64,000 nucleotides of DNA from Pseudomonas indica NBRC 103045 (lineage in GTDB: Bacteria; Pseudomonadota; Gammaproteobacteria; Pseudomonadales; Pseudomonadaceae). Shown piece after piece: positions 63,360 to 64,000 of the stretch. Location: positions 1 to 64,000 of the forward strand of contig NZ_BDAC01000020.1 of the NCBI RefSeq assembly GCF_002091635.1. Direction: 5' to 3'. The notes beneath the pieces were generated by a model. That model saw only the letters and a program-made list of their open reading frames with translations. It was not told the origin of the DNA and did no database searches. Made by a program: the position numbers and the translations under genes. The number at the start of each line of letters is the position of its first letter. Positions within the stretch are counted from its first letter, which is position 1.

Positions 63360-64000
63360 TCATTCCAGCTTCTTGCGGACCTCAGCCAGCAGCGCGCGCG
63401 CCTCTTCGCGGCGGCCCTTGTCGGCCAGCTCGCGGCCGGGGCGGTCCGGTGCCTGCAACGCCGTTTCCAGGGCGGCACGGGCTTCCGCATAGCGCTTCTG
63501 GCGCAACAGGTAGTCGCCGTAGAAATAGTTCGGGTCGATGCCCTTGGGGTTGAGCGCCAGCGCCTGCTTCAGCATCGCCTCGGCCTTCTCGTCGTCGCCG
63601 AAGCCGATCGGCCAGCCGGGCACCTGGTAGTAGAGGCTGCCCAGGCTGGTATAGGCGGAGCCGTCGAGGGCCTTGGGGTCCATTGCCAGGGCCTGCTCCA
63701 GGCTGGCACGGGCCTGCTTGACCAGGTCCAGCGCGCCGAGCCCGCCCTTGGCGCCGGCCCAGGTGCTGAGGATGATGCCGCGCCAGATCAGCAGCTCGGC
63801 CGCCTTCGGCTCGCTGGCGAGCGCCTGGTCGGCCTCCTTGGCGAGCCCGGCGAACGCCGCTTCGCGCTGTTTTTCCGGCAACTCGTAGCGGATTTCCGCC
63901 CAGCGCGTTTGCAATTGACCCAGGGCCTGCTGGCCGCTGTCGCTGAGGGCGAACGCCGGCAGGCTGAGCAGGCCGCCCAGGGCCAGGCAAAGGGAAATCA
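63360..64000 (-). CDS. Exported TPR protein (5' end outside window)
   Basis: The frame is open to the right edge. Visible from the edge is the end of a signal peptide (ISLCLALGGLLSLPAFALS), then a mature part of about 195 residues with TPR-like repeats (AKEADQALASEPKAAELLIWRGIILST; ARASLEQALAMDPKALDGSAYTSLGSLYYQ; AEAMLKQALALNPKGIDPNYFYGDYLLRQKRYAEARAALETAL). An internal TTG start at 63914 is not the true start. Its role is unknown; it lies 60 bases before the QseB-like gene on the same strand. Confidence 0.8.
   Translation of the reverse strand, partial: ISLCLALGGLLSLPAFALSDSGQQALGQLQTRWAEIRYELPEKQREAAFAGLAKEADQALASEPKAAELLIWRGIILSTWAGAKGGLGALDLVKQARASLEQALAMDPKALDGSAYTSLGSLYYQVPGWPIGFGDDEKAEAMLKQALALNPKGIDPNYFYGDYLLRQKRYAEARAALETALQAPDRPGRELADKGRREEARALLAEVRKKLE

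Overview
The window is typical chromosomal DNA of a Pseudomonas-type gammaproteobacterium. Most of it is GC-rich, with Pseudomonas-style interspersed repeats, a complete liu leucine-degradation cluster, QseBC-, LigD- and PilT/PilU-type genes, and one edge of a Hrp-type type III secretion (T3SS) locus. I see no transposase, tRNA, rRNA, CRISPR array or phage gene. AT-richer patches (about 1.7-2.2 kb, 3.3-3.9 kb, 31-33.5 kb) flank or contain accessory genes and may have been acquired.

Left edge (1-1.7 kb): two HrpA-like pilin genes in tandem (the first cut by the window edge), each behind its own hrp box, and an HrpS-type enhancer-binding protein. All read leftward, so the rest of the T3SS should lie beyond base 1. 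Next come an orphan polyamine-type binding protein (2.2-3.3 kb) and a secreted three-module GH5 glucanase (3.9-5.8 kb).

5.9-17.1 kb is the most unusual block: eight genes on the minus strand with gaps of only 2 to about 50 bases. In transcription order they are a membrane histidine kinase, a two-receiver response regulator without output domain, four paralogous FadL/OmpP1-like outer-membrane barrels, a membrane protein with a degenerate Ser/Thr kinase domain plus PEGA domain, and a secreted repeat protein. I know no described system with this composition. 17.8-25.8 kb holds a coupled pair: a giant DUF11/Ig-like/double-OmpA surface protein and a 1223-residue outer-membrane barrel.

26.2-30.9 kb is a gluconate locus: a LacI-type GntR repressor, a TRAP transporter, and a gluconokinase fused to the small TRAP membrane subunit. 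31.3-33.0 kb is an AT-richer secreted ricin-lectin protein with an unrecognised catalytic-looking domain.

33.6-53.2 kb is acyl-CoA and leucine catabolism. A minus-strand block (acyl-CoA dehydrogenase, thiolase, SDR, two acyl-CoA synthetases, AraC regulator) diverges from liuRABCDE, an AtoE-like transporter and acetoacetyl-CoA synthetase. Two mirror-image 21-bp palindromic sites lie between the halves, so LiuR may control both. Leucine is taken from isovaleryl-CoA to acetyl-CoA plus acetoacetate, which the synthetase and thiolase can finish.

53.4-64 kb is mixed housekeeping: LigD, a PilT/PilU ATPase, a parvulin, a hybrid kinase, a repeat-rich gap with a tandem duplication of about 250 bp, cytochrome b561, a QseC/QseB-like two-component system and a secreted TPR protein cut by the right edge.
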